From Flammeovirgaceae bacterium 311 (GTDB lineage Bacteria; Bacteroidota; Bacteroidia; Cytophagales; Cyclobacteriaceae), in contig CP004371.1 in assembly GCA_000597885.1 (NCBI GenBank), positions 1,364,001 through 1,428,000 on the forward strand: a stretch of DNA of 64,000 bases. The letters are read 5' to 3'. Numbering within the stretch: position 1 is the first letter of the stretch; every line of letters begins with the position of its first letter. The notes under the pieces were generated by a model that had not been told where the DNA came from, searched no databases, and was given only the letters and a program-made list of their open reading frames with translations. Positions 8,939-16,847 of this stretch are shown one piece after another. A program made the translations under genes and the position numbers.

Positions 8939-9937
8939 ATGAGCAAAATCAGAGCTGCTATTACAGGCGTACAAGGGTATGTACCCGATTATGTGCTCAC
9001 CAATCAGGAACTTGAAAAAATGGTTGATACCACAGACGAGTGGATCACCAGCCGAACGGGAGTTAAAGAGCGTCATATACTAAAAGGTGACGGGCAGGGC
9101 ACCTCAGTAATGGGAATAGAAGCCGTGAAAGGACTTTTAAGAAAGACCAGGACGGAACCCAGTGAAATTGACCTGCTCATTTGTGCTACGGTTACCCCTG
9201 ACATGGTTTTCCCGGCAACTGCCAATCTGATTGCCGATGCCATAGGTGCTAAAAACGCCTTTAGTTACGACATTGGGGCGGCCTGCAGCGGATTTTTATA
9301 TGCACTTATTACCGGTTCACAGTTTGTTGAGTCGGGCCGCTATAAAAAAGTAGTGATTGTTGGTGCTGATAAAATGTCATCTATCGTAGATTACACCGAC
9401 CGTACTACCTGTATTATTTTTGGCGATGGCGCCGGGGCAGTGATGCTGGAACCTTCTTTAGAGGGCTTTGGCATTCAGGACCATATTTTACGCAGCGATG
9501 GCTCGGGCATGCCGCACCTGCACATGAAAGCTGGAGGCAGCCGCCGCCCGGCCAGTGTGGAAACGGTAATGGCAAAAGAACACTTTGTTTACCAGGAGGG
9601 ATCAGCAGTTTTTAAATTTGCTGTGACCAATATGGCTGATGTATCTGCCGAGATCATGGAAAAAAACGGTCTGCTAAGTCAGGATGTTTCATGGCTGGTA
9701 CCACATCAGGCTAACAAACGCATTATTGATGCTACCGCCACCCGTATGGGTGTGGGCAGCGATCGGGTAATGCTTAACATTCATAAATACGGAAACACCA
9801 CCAGCGGCACCATACCCCTTTGTTTGTGGGATTATGAACAGCAGCTGAAAAAGGGAGACAATGTTATTCTGGCTGCCTTTGGTGGCGGCTTTACCTGGGG
9901 ATCCGTATGGGTGAAATGGGCGTATGACCCGAAATAA
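8939..9937 (+). CDS. fabH: Beta-ketoacyl-ACP synthase III
   Basis: A 332-residue KAS III that starts fatty-acid synthesis by condensing acyl-CoA with malonyl-ACP in the cytoplasm. The catalytic triad is visible: Cys116 in GAACSGF, His256 in VPHQANKR, Asn286 in YGNTTSG. Length and architecture are typical. It begins the unit fabH-efp-accB-accC, so initiation of fatty-acid synthesis is encoded beside two subunits of acetyl-CoA carboxylase. No plsX lies between rpmF and fabH, unlike in many other bacteria. Confidence 0.96.
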   Translation: MSKIRAAITGVQGYVPDYVLTNQELEKMVDTTDEWITSRTGVKERHILKGDGQGTSVMGIEAVKGLLRKTRTEPSEIDLLICATVTPDMVFPATANLIADAIGAKNAFSYDIGAACSGFLYALITGSQFVESGRYKKVVIVGADKMSSIVDYTDRTTCIIFGDGAGAVMLEPSLEGFGIQDHILRSDGSGMPHLHMKAGGSRRPASVETVMAKEHFVYQEGSAVFKFAVTNMADVSAEIMEKNGLLSQDVSWLVPHQANKRIIDATATRMGVGSDRVMLNIHKYGNTTSGTIPLCLWDYEQQLKKGDNVILAAFGGGFTWGSVWVKWAYDPK

Positions 9938-10001
9938 GACTAACTACTTTTTGTAATTAAGGTTAAAAGACTAACTTAAGCAGGATTTTCTACTATTCGC
10001 T

Positions 10002-10568
10002 ATGGCATCTACTGCAGATTTCCGTAACGGACTAACCATTGAATTCAATAACGACCTGTACTCGATTGTAGAGTTTCAGCACGTAAAGCCAGGCAAAGGT
10101 GCCGCTTTTGTACGCACCAAACTCAAAAGCGTTACTACCGGCAAAGTTATTGAAAACACATTCTCATCGGGTACCAGGGTTACAACCGCCCGTATTGAGA
10201 AACGTCCGCACCAGTACCTATACAAAGATGATTATGGCTACCATTTTATGGATAGCGAAACCTTTGAACAGGTAACCCTGGAAGAAAGTAAAATTGAAGC
10301 AGCCAGCCTGCTAAAAGACGGCCAGGGAGTAGATATACTCTACCACGCCGAAACAGAAACCCCGCTTAGCTGTGAGCTGCCTCCATTTGTGGAGCTGCAG
10401 GTAACTTATACTGAGCCGGGAATTAGGGGCGATACCGCAACCAGTGCCTTTAAACCTGCTACCCTGGAAACAGGTGCAATCATTCAGGTTCCACTTTTTA
10501 TTGATCAGGACGAAGTGATACGGGTAGACACCCGCACCAATTCCTATTCTGAACGCGTAAAGAAATAA
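10002..10568 (+). CDS. efp: Elongation factor P
   Basis: A 188-residue EF-P, which binds ribosomes stalled at polyproline stretches and promotes peptide-bond formation. The N-terminal KOW-like domain carries HVKPGKGAAFVRTKLK, with Lys32 at the tip position that is modified in many bacteria. Two OB-type domains follow, with the C-terminal signature RVDTRTNSYSERV. No EpmA or EpmB gene is nearby. accB starts 2 bases after the stop, so the genes are translationally close. Confidence 0.96.
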   Translation: MASTADFRNGLTIEFNNDLYSIVEFQHVKPGKGAAFVRTKLKSVTTGKVIENTFSSGTRVTTARIEKRPHQYLYKDDYGYHFMDSETFEQVTLEESKIEAASLLKDGQGVDILYHAETETPLSCELPPFVELQVTYTEPGIRGDTATSAFKPATLETGAIIQVPLFIDQDEVIRVDTRTNSYSERVKK

Positions 10569-10570
10569 CT

Positions 10571-11062
10571 ATGAAACCACAGGAAATTCAGGAACTAATA
10601 GACTTTATCTCCAAATCAGGCCTGGATGAGGTAAATATTGAAACCAGCGACTTTAAAATAGCGGTTAAAAAACATTCTGCTGCCCCTGCAGCAGATTCTT
10701 CCCGTGCAGCCGCACAGGCACCGGCCCAGCAGGCACTTACCAATGCACCTGCGCCACAGGCTCCTGCGCCACAAACTGCTGCCAGCACTGCTAAAGCTGC
10801 AGAAGACAGCGCCAGCAAACGATACAAAGAAGTTAAATCTCCTATGATCGGTACCTTCTACCGCTCTGCCAATCCGGATTCACCTTCTTTTGTAAACGTA
10901 GGTGACACCATCAAGGCAGGACAAACGGTTTGTATCATCGAGGCCATGAAGCTTTTTAATGAAATTGAAGCTGACTTTGGTGGCACCATCGTGAAAGTAC
11001 TGGTAGAGAATGCCTCTCCGGTTGAGTACGATCAGCCTCTTTTTCTGGTAGATCCTGCTTAA
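10571..11062 (+). CDS. accB: Biotin carboxyl carrier protein of acetyl-CoA carboxylase
   Basis: A 163-residue BCCP. The biotinyl domain at the C-terminus has the invariant motif EAMKLFNEI with Lys127 as the biotin attachment site. An Ala/Pro/Gln-rich flexible linker spans about residues 36-75. It starts 2 bases after efp and precedes accC by 55 bases. Together they supply the carrier and biotin carboxylase parts of acetyl-CoA carboxylase; the carboxyltransferase genes are not in the window. Confidence 0.95.
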   Translation: MKPQEIQELIDFISKSGLDEVNIETSDFKIAVKKHSAAPAADSSRAAAQAPAQQALTNAPAPQAPAPQTAASTAKAAEDSASKRYKEVKSPMIGTFYRSANPDSPSFVNVGDTIKAGQTVCIIEAMKLFNEIEADFGGTIVKVLVENASPVEYDQPLFLVDPA

Positions 11063-11117
11063 GTAAACCTGTTGCCGCTGGGGCAGCTTTGTAGAACACC
11101 TAACCAACTAACGCCTC

Positions 11118-12461
11118 GTGTTCAAAAAAATACTGATAGCTAACCGGGGAGAGATTGCTCTCCGGATTATTCGCACTTGCCGGGAAATGGGCATTAAAAC
11201 GGTAGCAGTGTATTCCACTGCCGATCGCGAAAGCCTGCACGTACGCTTTGCTGACGAAGCTGTGTGCATTGGCCCCCCGCCAAGCAATAAATCATACCTG
11301 AATATTCCTAACCTAATTGCAGCGGCAGAAATTACCAATGCCGATGCGATACACCCTGGTTATGGATTTCTAAGCGAGAATGCAGAGTTCAGCCGGGTTT
11401 GCAGCGAGAGCGGTATCAAGTTTATTGGTGCCAGCCCTGAGATGATCCAGAAGATGGGCGATAAAGCCACTGCCAAAGCAACCATGCAGGCAGCAGGCGT
11501 GCCTACCATCCCTGGCTCCGACGGCTTGATCAACTCCCAGGAGCAGGGCAAAAAGGTAGCCAAAGAGGTGGGCTATCCCATTATTCTGAAAGCTACTGCC
11601 GGTGGGGGTGGCAAAGGCATGCGAATCGTTAAAGAAGAAAAGGAATTTGAAAAAGCCTGGAATGATGCCCGTCAGGAAGCCGGCGCTGCCTTTGGCAACG
11701 ACGCACTTTACCTGGAGAAATTCGTAGAAGAGCCCCGCCACGTAGAAATACAGATTGTAGGCGATCGTAACGGCCGTGCATGCCACCTTTCCGAACGCGA
11801 CTGCTCCATTCAGCGCCGCCACCAGAAACTGGTAGAGGAAACCCCCTCTCCCATCATGACCGACGAGCTGCGCGAAGCCATGGGCAATGCTGCCATTAAA
11901 GGCGCAGAAGCCATTGCCTACGAAGGCGCCGGTACCATTGAGTTCCTGGTAGACAAGTACGGAAAGTTCTATTTCATGGAAATGAACACCCGTATTCAGG
12001 TAGAGCACCCTATTACAGAAGAAGTAACGGATTTCGACCTGATCAAAGAGCAGATTAAAGTGGCAGCCGGAGAAACCATCAGCGGTAAGAACTACTACCC
12101 GAAAATGTTCTCCATGGAGTGCCGGATTAATGCCGAAGATCCGGGCAAAGGCTTTCGCCCCAGCCCGGGCACCATTACCAACCTGCACCTGCCCGGTGGC
12201 CATGGCGTGCGGGTAGACAGCCACGTATATGCCGGCTACACCATTCCGCCCAACTATGATAGTATGATCGCCAAGCTTATTGTGAGTGCACAAACCCGTG
12301 AGGAATGTGTAACCCGCATGAAGCGCGCCCTGCAGGAGTTTGTGATCGAAGGTGTTAAAACTACCATTCCGTTCCATATTCGCCTTATGGACGACCCAAC
12401 ATTCAAATCAGGTATGTTTACTACCAAGTTCCTTGATACTTTCGATCTGGAAGGTTTGTAA
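11118..12461 (+). CDS. accC: Biotin carboxylase subunit of acetyl-CoA carboxylase
   Basis: A 447-residue biotin carboxylase with a GTG start, which carboxylates biotin on AccB using ATP and bicarbonate. Visible landmarks are the N-terminal [16 protein letters not shown], the ATP-grasp Gly-rich loop AGGGGKGMR, and the catalytic stretch [16 protein letters not shown]. The length is normal for the stand-alone subunit. A terminator follows 26 bases after the stop and closes the fabH-efp-accBC group. Confidence 0.96.
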   Translation: MFKKILIANRGEIALRIIRTCREMGIKTVAVYSTADRESLHVRFADEAVCIGPPPSNKSYLNIPNLIAAAEITNADAIHPGYGFLSENAEFSRVCSESGIKFIGASPEMIQKMGDKATAKATMQAAGVPTIPGSDGLINSQEQGKKVAKEVGYPIILKATAGGGGKGMRIVKEEKEFEKAWNDARQEAGAAFGNDALYLEKFVEEPRHVEIQIVGDRNGRACHLSERDCSIQRRHQKLVEETPSPIMTDELREAMGNAAIKGAEAIAYEGAGTIEFLVDKYGKFYFMEMNTRIQVEHPITEEVTDFDLIKEQIKVAAGETISGKNYYPKMFSMECRINAEDPGKGFRPSPGTITNLHLPGGHGVRVDSHVYAGYTIPPNYDSMIAKLIVSAQTREECVTRMKRALQEFVIEGVKTTIPFHIRLMDDPTFKSGMFTTKFLDTFDLEGL

Positions 12462-12486
12462 TAATTAGTCTACGAATTGTTATCTT

Positions 12487-12515
12487 AAGCCCGGACTTTT
12501 ATGGTCCGGGCTTTT
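12487..12515 (+). terminator. accC: Rho-independent terminator after accC
   Basis: Ten-base arms AAGCCCGGAC/GTCCGGGCTT enclose a 7-base loop and run into TTATT. An ATG at 12501 lies inside this hairpin, which argues against using it as the start of the next gene. Confidence 0.85.
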
Positions 12516-12518
12516 ATT

Positions 12519-13178
12519 ATGAGAACACTCCTCTTTCTTCTGATACTTTTGCTGCCTGTTGTTGCGCTACAGGCGCAGACTCCCAGCCGCTATGCATGGG
12601 CAGGGATCAGTGCCAATAACTACCGGGGTGACCTGGAAGACGGGCTCTTTCACTTTACACCCGGGGTACATGTTGGGCTAAAGCTAAACCGTGCAAAAAG
12701 ACTCAATGGTAACTTTGCCCTGGGTTATGGTACCGTAAGTGGCCAGGATCCTGATTTCAACCCCACTGTTCAGCCTCCCATTGCACCCAACAAATATTTC
12801 AGTACCACCTTTTTCACAGCCGACTACTCGCTGCAGCTTAACCTTATTAAGAAAGAGCATTTCCACCTATACCTCAGCCAGGGCATTGGCCTGTTCCGCT
12901 ACAATCCCAAAGATGAGCAGGACCGTGAGTTACAGGACCTCGGTACCACCCGCCCTGTTGATGAAACCTATGGCAACATCAGCATACAATTTCCCTCTGC
13001 CCTGGGTGCAGCCTTTTTTCTGCCCAACCAGTGGGGCTTTGGGCTGCAGGCCTCTTACCTCAACCCGCTCACAGATTACATTGATAATATCAGCCGCTTA
13101 GGAAGCAGCAAAGGCAATGATCAAGTGCTGCAATTCCGGCTTATGCTGCTGTTACCCCTACAGGGAGCAGGTGAGTAG
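12519..13178 (+). CDS. Predicted outer-membrane beta-barrel protein, unknown function
   Basis: A 219-residue protein with a signal peptide (MRTLLFLLILLLPVVALQAQ). Alternating amphipathic strands and aromatic-rich turns fit a small outer-membrane barrel (GLKLNRAKRLNGNFALGYG; FGLQASYLNPLTDYIDNISR). The start at 12519 was chosen because it opens the signal peptide and because the earlier in-frame ATG at 12501 lies inside the accC terminator. I do not recognise a specific family. It is followed by another small barrel on the same strand. Confidence 0.7.
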   Translation: MRTLLFLLILLLPVVALQAQTPSRYAWAGISANNYRGDLEDGLFHFTPGVHVGLKLNRAKRLNGNFALGYGTVSGQDPDFNPTVQPPIAPNKYFSTTFFTADYSLQLNLIKKEHFHLYLSQGIGLFRYNPKDEQDRELQDLGTTRPVDETYGNISIQFPSALGAAFFLPNQWGFGLQASYLNPLTDYIDNISRLGSSKGNDQVLQFRLMLLLPLQGAGE

Positions 13179-13327
13179 TTCTTTAGTAGATGCAGGTCCG
13201 TCAATAGCTTCATTAGCATGTGCTGCGTTCATTAATAACTTTATTGCTATTCAGTGCTTGTGGAAGAGAACAAGACCAGCAACATGTACGTACTAGTAGA
13301 GCGTTTACCAAACCAGGATACCAAAAG

Positions 13328-13987
13328 ATGAATCAAATTTTTTTAACCCGGAAGGCTACTGCCTTATTTTCATTGCTTCTGCTGCTAACTTTCCAGCAGG
13401 TACAAGCACAGAATAAAACCTGGAGTGCCGGTCCCGAGTTTGGCTTAAGTTTATCAAGACTGCAGGGTGATATGCCCGAGGATCAGGAGTTTAATACAGG
13501 CCTTATGGGCGGTGGCCATATTACCTACAGCACCAGGAATACCTTTGGTGTAACTTTCAAAGCCCTGTATCACAGGCGGGGCTCACAGCAGGAAACCAAT
13601 GGTGTGGTAAACGAACAGGCGCTAGATTACCTGGAGTTTCCGTTCCTGGCCAGGTTCTTTCTGACACCCGGCGGAAAATTCAGGCCTAACGTTTTTGCCG
13701 GCCCCTCTGCAGGATTTTTACTGGGTGTTAAAAACAGAACCGGCGGAGGCGATTACAGCAATGTTTCCGCCCAGCTACGTGATAATTACCGAAACTTTGA
13801 TCTTGGCCTCACCGCCGGTATCGGCCTCAACTACCTGGTAGCCTGGGAAACCCGGCTGCTGCTGGATGCCCGCTACCTCTATGGCTTGTCTGACATCAAT
13901 AAAATGCCGGAAGTATCGATGTACAACAGGGGCTTCGCTCTTACGCTGGGCTTTCAGTTCGGCCTTACAAAAAAACCGCTGAATTAA
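13328..13987 (+). CDS. Porin-like outer-membrane beta-barrel protein (PorT/OMP_b-brl type)
   Basis: A 219-residue protein with a signal peptide (MNQIFLTRKATALFSLLLLL... cut near VQAQ), then a repeated strand pattern typical of the small OmpA/PorT-like barrels of Bacteroidota: GPEFGLSLSRLQG, FLARFFLTPGGKFRPNVFAGPSAGFLLG, FDLGLTAGIGLNYLV, LLLDARYLYGLSDIN. The upstream in-frame codons from 13220 contain a second lipobox-like stretch, but the start at 13328 gives a clean signal peptide. Function unknown. Confidence 0.75.
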   Translation: MNQIFLTRKATALFSLLLLLTFQQVQAQNKTWSAGPEFGLSLSRLQGDMPEDQEFNTGLMGGGHITYSTRNTFGVTFKALYHRRGSQQETNGVVNEQALDYLEFPFLARFFLTPGGKFRPNVFAGPSAGFLLGVKNRTGGGDYSNVSAQLRDNYRNFDLGLTAGIGLNYLVAWETRLLLDARYLYGLSDINKMPEVSMYNRGFALTLGFQFGLTKKPLN

Positions 13988-14006
13988 TAGTTTAAACTAA
14001 ACTATT
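13986..14006. repeat. AT-rich perfect inverted repeat at the end of the barrel gene
   Basis: Arms AATAGTTTA and TAAACTATT are perfect complements separated by three bases; the repeat begins at the last two bases of the stop codon at 13985-13987. No T-run follows, so it is at best a weak bidirectional terminator between two convergent genes. Confidence 0.45.
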
Positions 14007-14062
14007 GCTACCGCGAGTCTATGAATCACAGCACTGCTTCCTCCCAGATCCAATACTGAAGA

Positions 14063-15217
14063 TTAGGAGCTGCCTGGCAGTACATTTGTAACATCATAGC
14101 TGAAATACTTATCCAGCATTTTGGCTGATAGCTTGTCGGGCATCAGTTTTACAACGCCATTTCTGAGCGAAACCAGCAATGGGTGCTCCAGCTGCCCCAT
14201 TTTGCCATTTAGCAGGCTCTGTTCTACAATATCTTTGGTTCTGGGATAATGCAGTTTTTCGTATTGGGCAAAAGCCTGCTCATGCGATGGGTACTGGTGC
14301 AGACTGGCACTTAGGAGGTAAGCTCCTTCAATGGCCATGCAGGCCCCCTGCCCCAGGTTAGGGGTGGTCGGATGGGCAGCATCGCCTAACAAGGTAACCC
14401 TTCCCTGGCTCCACCCTCTCTGGGGAAGCCGATCTCCCAAAGGATTTTTGATGATGGCCGGGCTGTTATCAAACAGCTGGGGAATGGGATGGTGCCAGGC
14501 GCCAAAAATACGCCTGAGTTTATCCAGGCTACCCTCCGGCTCGTCAGTTGCGCCTGCTGTTTCGTTCAGAGTAGCCCACCAGCCAAATTGTCTGCCCCTG
14601 ATGGGTACAATGCCTACCCGTGCTCCCCTGCCCCAGGTTTCTGAACCATAGCCCTGCGGCACATCCAGCGCTGCAATACCTCTCCAGATGTTGTAGCCTC
14701 TGAAAAGTGGCTCTCCATCCCCTATGATTCGCTGACGAATCACAGAGTTGATTCCGTCGGCTCCCACCACCAGATCAAATGTTTGCTGCTCCTGTTGCTG
14801 AAAATCAATCACCACCTGCCCGTCCTGCTGCTGACTGAAGCCCTGTACCCTGTGGTTGGGAAATAAGTGATCAGGAGGGATATTCCTAAGCAATACAGCA
14901 TGCAGATCTGCCCGATGCATACAAACTGCAGGCAAGCCATACTGCGGCTTTACCTGGCTTAATACACTTCCGCTGCTGGTCTTGATATAGGCTGCTTTTA
15001 TTTCGCCCCAAAGTGGCCTTAGCTGATCATACACACTAATCTGCTGATACACCCGCAGTGCGTTTGGCCATACACTTATGGCCGCACCAATTTCTTTGAA
15101 GGCAGGAGCTTGTTCAAACACCCTGTAATTGTTAAAGCCAAAATGCTCCAGCGTAAGCGCCAGTGTCAGTCCGCCTATCCCTCCACCTATGATGGCTATC
15201 TTGGTTTCTTTGTTCAT
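14063..15217 (-). CDS. FAD-dependent aromatic-type monooxygenase
   Basis: A 384-residue class A flavoprotein monooxygenase (salicylate hydroxylase/zeaxanthin epoxidase-like). Motifs: N-terminal GxGxxG in IIGGGIGGLTLAL, the mid-protein VVGADGINSVIR, and the FAD ribityl-binding GDAAHPTTPNLGQGACMAIEG. It inserts one oxygen atom into a substrate using NAD(P)H and FAD; the substrate is unknown. The start at 15217 (MNKETKIAIIGGG) is preferred over in-frame codons up to 15259, which run across a palindromic operator. A TetR-type gene lies divergently 77 bases away and two operators occupy the gap, so this enzyme is probably its target, as in many xenobiotic or antibiotic-modifying monooxygenase pairs. 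Confidence 0.87.
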   Translation of the reverse strand: MNKETKIAIIGGGIGGLTLALTLEHFGFNNYRVFEQAPAFKEIGAAISVWPNALRVYQQISVYDQLRPLWGEIKAAYIKTSSGSVLSQVKPQYGLPAVCMHRADLHAVLLRNIPPDHLFPNHRVQGFSQQQDGQVVIDFQQQEQQTFDLVVGADGINSVIRQRIIGDGEPLFRGYNIWRGIAALDVPQGYGSETWGRGARVGIVPIRGRQFGWWATLNETAGATDEPEGSLDKLRRIFGAWHHPIPQLFDNSPAIIKNPLGDRLPQRGWSQGRVTLLGDAAHPTTPNLGQGACMAIEGAYLLSASLHQYPSHEQAFAQYEKLHYPRTKDIVEQSLLNGKMGQLEHPLLVSLRNGVVKLMPDKLSAKMLDKYFSYDVTNVLPGSS

Positions 15218-15226
15218 AGTTCGTAC

Positions 15227-15250
15227 ATTTAGCGCAATTGCGCTATAAAT
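15227..15250. promoter_or_regulatory. TetR operator 1 (palindrome)
   Basis: Contains the perfect 16-base palindrome TAGCGCAATTGCGCTA at 15230-15245, and more widely ATTTAGCGC-N4-GCGCTA. It lies 10 bases upstream of the monooxygenase start, where bound repressor would block its promoter or initiation. The half-site is identical to that of operator 2. Confidence 0.7.
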
Positions 15251-15268
15251 GTAACTCATTGATAATTA

Positions 15269-15290
15269 ATTTAGCGCATACGCGCTAAAT
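15269..15290. promoter_or_regulatory. TetR operator 2 (palindrome)
   Basis: Perfect 9-base arms ATTTAGCGC and GCGCTAAAT around a 4-base spacer. It ends four bases before the TetR start codon, suggesting autoregulation. Its centre is 42 bases (about four helical turns) from that of operator 1. Confidence 0.7.
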
Positions 15291-15294
15291 ATTT

Positions 15295-15882
15295 ATGCAA
15301 ACCAAAGAATATATCCTCACCAACTGTACGGAACTCTTTAACAGACAGGGAGCTACGGCCACATCACTCCGGCAGGTAGCGGCCTACCTTGATATGAGCG
15401 ATGGAAATCTTAGGTATCACTTTAGAACAAAGGAAGATTTAGTTACAGCTATCTTTCAGCAGATGCTTCAGGAGATGGAGGTGAGTATAAACCCAGCAAA
15501 AGTAGAGGATGCAGCACTGCTTGAAGAAGTAAGAAAGCAGTTCCGTACCATCTTCTTTACCATGTACCGCTTCAAGTTTCTGTTCATAGAATCTACCCTG
15601 TTGCTCAGACAGTATGAGGGCTTCCGAAAATTATTCGTGGAGCTGATGGAAGCCCGCAGGATCTTTTTCCTGCAATTTTTCACCCAGTATAAAGCAAAAG
15701 GATTTTTCAGTAATCAATATAGCGAGCTGCACTATGAAATGATTTTTGAGCAGATCTTCATCATCTCTGATAACTGGATCAAATACGTTGAGCTGGAAAA
15801 AAATACTCCTTCCTCCATCGATAAAAAAATTGATCACTACATTGACCTGTGCCTGATGCTGCTGGAGGGACTGGTTGAATAA
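15295..15882 (+). CDS. TetR/AcrR-family transcriptional regulator
   Basis: A 195-residue regulator. The N-terminal helix-turn-helix is clear (ILTNCTELFNRQGATATSLR, then MSDGNLRYHFRTKEDLV, residues about 8-50). The C-terminal ligand-binding part is rich in Phe, Tyr and Leu and resembles no specific ligand class that I can name. It is divergent from the FAD monooxygenase and both genes share two palindromic operators. The start codon lies only four bases after operator 2, leaving no room for a normal leader, so the transcript may be nearly leaderless. Confidence 0.9.
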   Translation: MQTKEYILTNCTELFNRQGATATSLRQVAAYLDMSDGNLRYHFRTKEDLVTAIFQQMLQEMEVSINPAKVEDAALLEEVRKQFRTIFFTMYRFKFLFIESTLLLRQYEGFRKLFVELMEARRIFFLQFFTQYKAKGFFSNQYSELHYEMIFEQIFIISDNWIKYVELEKNTPSSIDKKIDHYIDLCLMLLEGLVE

Positions 15883-16036
15883 ATTGCTAACTATTTAATG
15901 TGCCAATATGCTAATGATTAGGCCTCAATATAAAATCACCTGCTGTTGATCAAGAAACAGCCTTTGCAAGTATATGCATACAAACATCAACTGCAGATAA
16001 ATACTAGCACGGAACCTCAATTAGCACATCAAACCA

Positions 16037-16597
16037 TTAACTCTCTATCTCCCTCACCAGCTCATCATACCAAACCTGGCCATACTTGCGGATAAGCGGT
16101 TCTTTCAGGAATTTGTAGATGGGCACCTGCAGTGAACTTCCTAAGGTGCAGGCATCGGCGCAAATACTCCAGCGGTCGTAGTTAAGGGCTTCGTACTCGT
16201 CGTATTTGGTGATGCGGATTGGGTACAGATGGCAGGAAAGGGGCTTCATCCAGCCGGTTTTTCCATCGCGGTAAGCCTGTTCAAAAGCACACTTCAGCAT
16301 GCCTTTTGCATCATACGTAGCATAGGCGCACTCACGGTTGCCAATGGTGGGCGTAGACCAGTCCCCCTCTTCGTCCAGAATATACAGGCCCTGCTCCTCT
16401 ATGGCTTTTTTGCCTTCTTCCGAGAGGTAAGGGGCCACAGCCGGGTATGCTGCTACCACCTCCTTTAGTTCAGCTTCTTCGAGGGGTGCTCCAAGATCAC
16501 CCTCTACACAGCAGGCTCCTTTGCACTTGTGCAGATCACACACAAAATGTTCATCACGTATATCGTCAGAGAGTATGGTATTATTTAGTATAATCAT
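16037..16597 (-). CDS. DUF3109 family Cys-rich protein
   Basis: A 186-residue protein of the DUF3109 family, widespread in Bacteroidota and related to YkgJ-like Cys-cluster proteins. Cys residues are grouped: [11 protein letters not shown] near the N-terminus, then single Cys in ECAYATYD and MLKCAF, and a late SCHLYPIRI and CADAC. The pattern suggests a bound metal, zinc or iron-sulfur. Function unknown. A GCAAAGGTA on the plus strand (TACCTTTGC in the gene's orientation) lies 46 bases upstream of the start. Confidence 0.85.
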   Translation of the reverse strand: MIILNNTILSDDIRDEHFVCDLHKCKGACCVEGDLGAPLEEAELKEVVAAYPAVAPYLSEEGKKAIEEQGLYILDEEGDWSTPTIGNRECAYATYDAKGMLKCAFEQAYRDGKTGWMKPLSCHLYPIRITKYDEYEALNYDRWSICADACTLGSSLQVPIYKFLKEPLIRKYGQVWYDELVREIES

Positions 16598-16642
16598 ATA
16601 GCGGAATGGTAAATCAGATCAGGGCTGGATGCAGCGCGCGGG

Positions 16643-16650
16643 CAAAGGTA
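16643..16650 (-). promoter_or_regulatory. -7 promoter element for the DUF3109 gene
   Basis: On the minus strand it reads TACCTTTG followed by C, an exact TAnnTTTG match common at Bacteroidota promoters, 46 bases upstream of the start codon. Confidence 0.5.
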
Positions 16651-16847
16651 CAGTAAAATTATCTGAATGCCTGCCAATGACCGATGTCCTAACACAGGGC
16701 CGGGTGTTCCTGGTTCCTGGGTGGTGCATGATTCACCCCTGCTTAACAATAAAATTATTATTATAACAAATCTACTTCCAGCACGGCGTTTTTTTAGCCA
16801 GGGCAAGCATCTGAGCGTTTGAAGCGTTAACTTGCATAAAGTAAATT

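Noticed and set aside
11370-12377. Long antisense frame opposite accC
   Set aside because: It is fully inside a conserved gene on the other strand, with no motif, signal or neighbour supporting it.
12501-12518. Start codon for the barrel gene at 12501
   Set aside because: This ATG lies in the hairpin of the accC terminator; the frame opens a clean signal peptide only at 12519.
15942-15961. Short inverted repeat GCTGTT/AACAGC after the TetR gene
   Set aside because: Six-base arms with an eight-base loop and no T-run; too weak for a terminator call.
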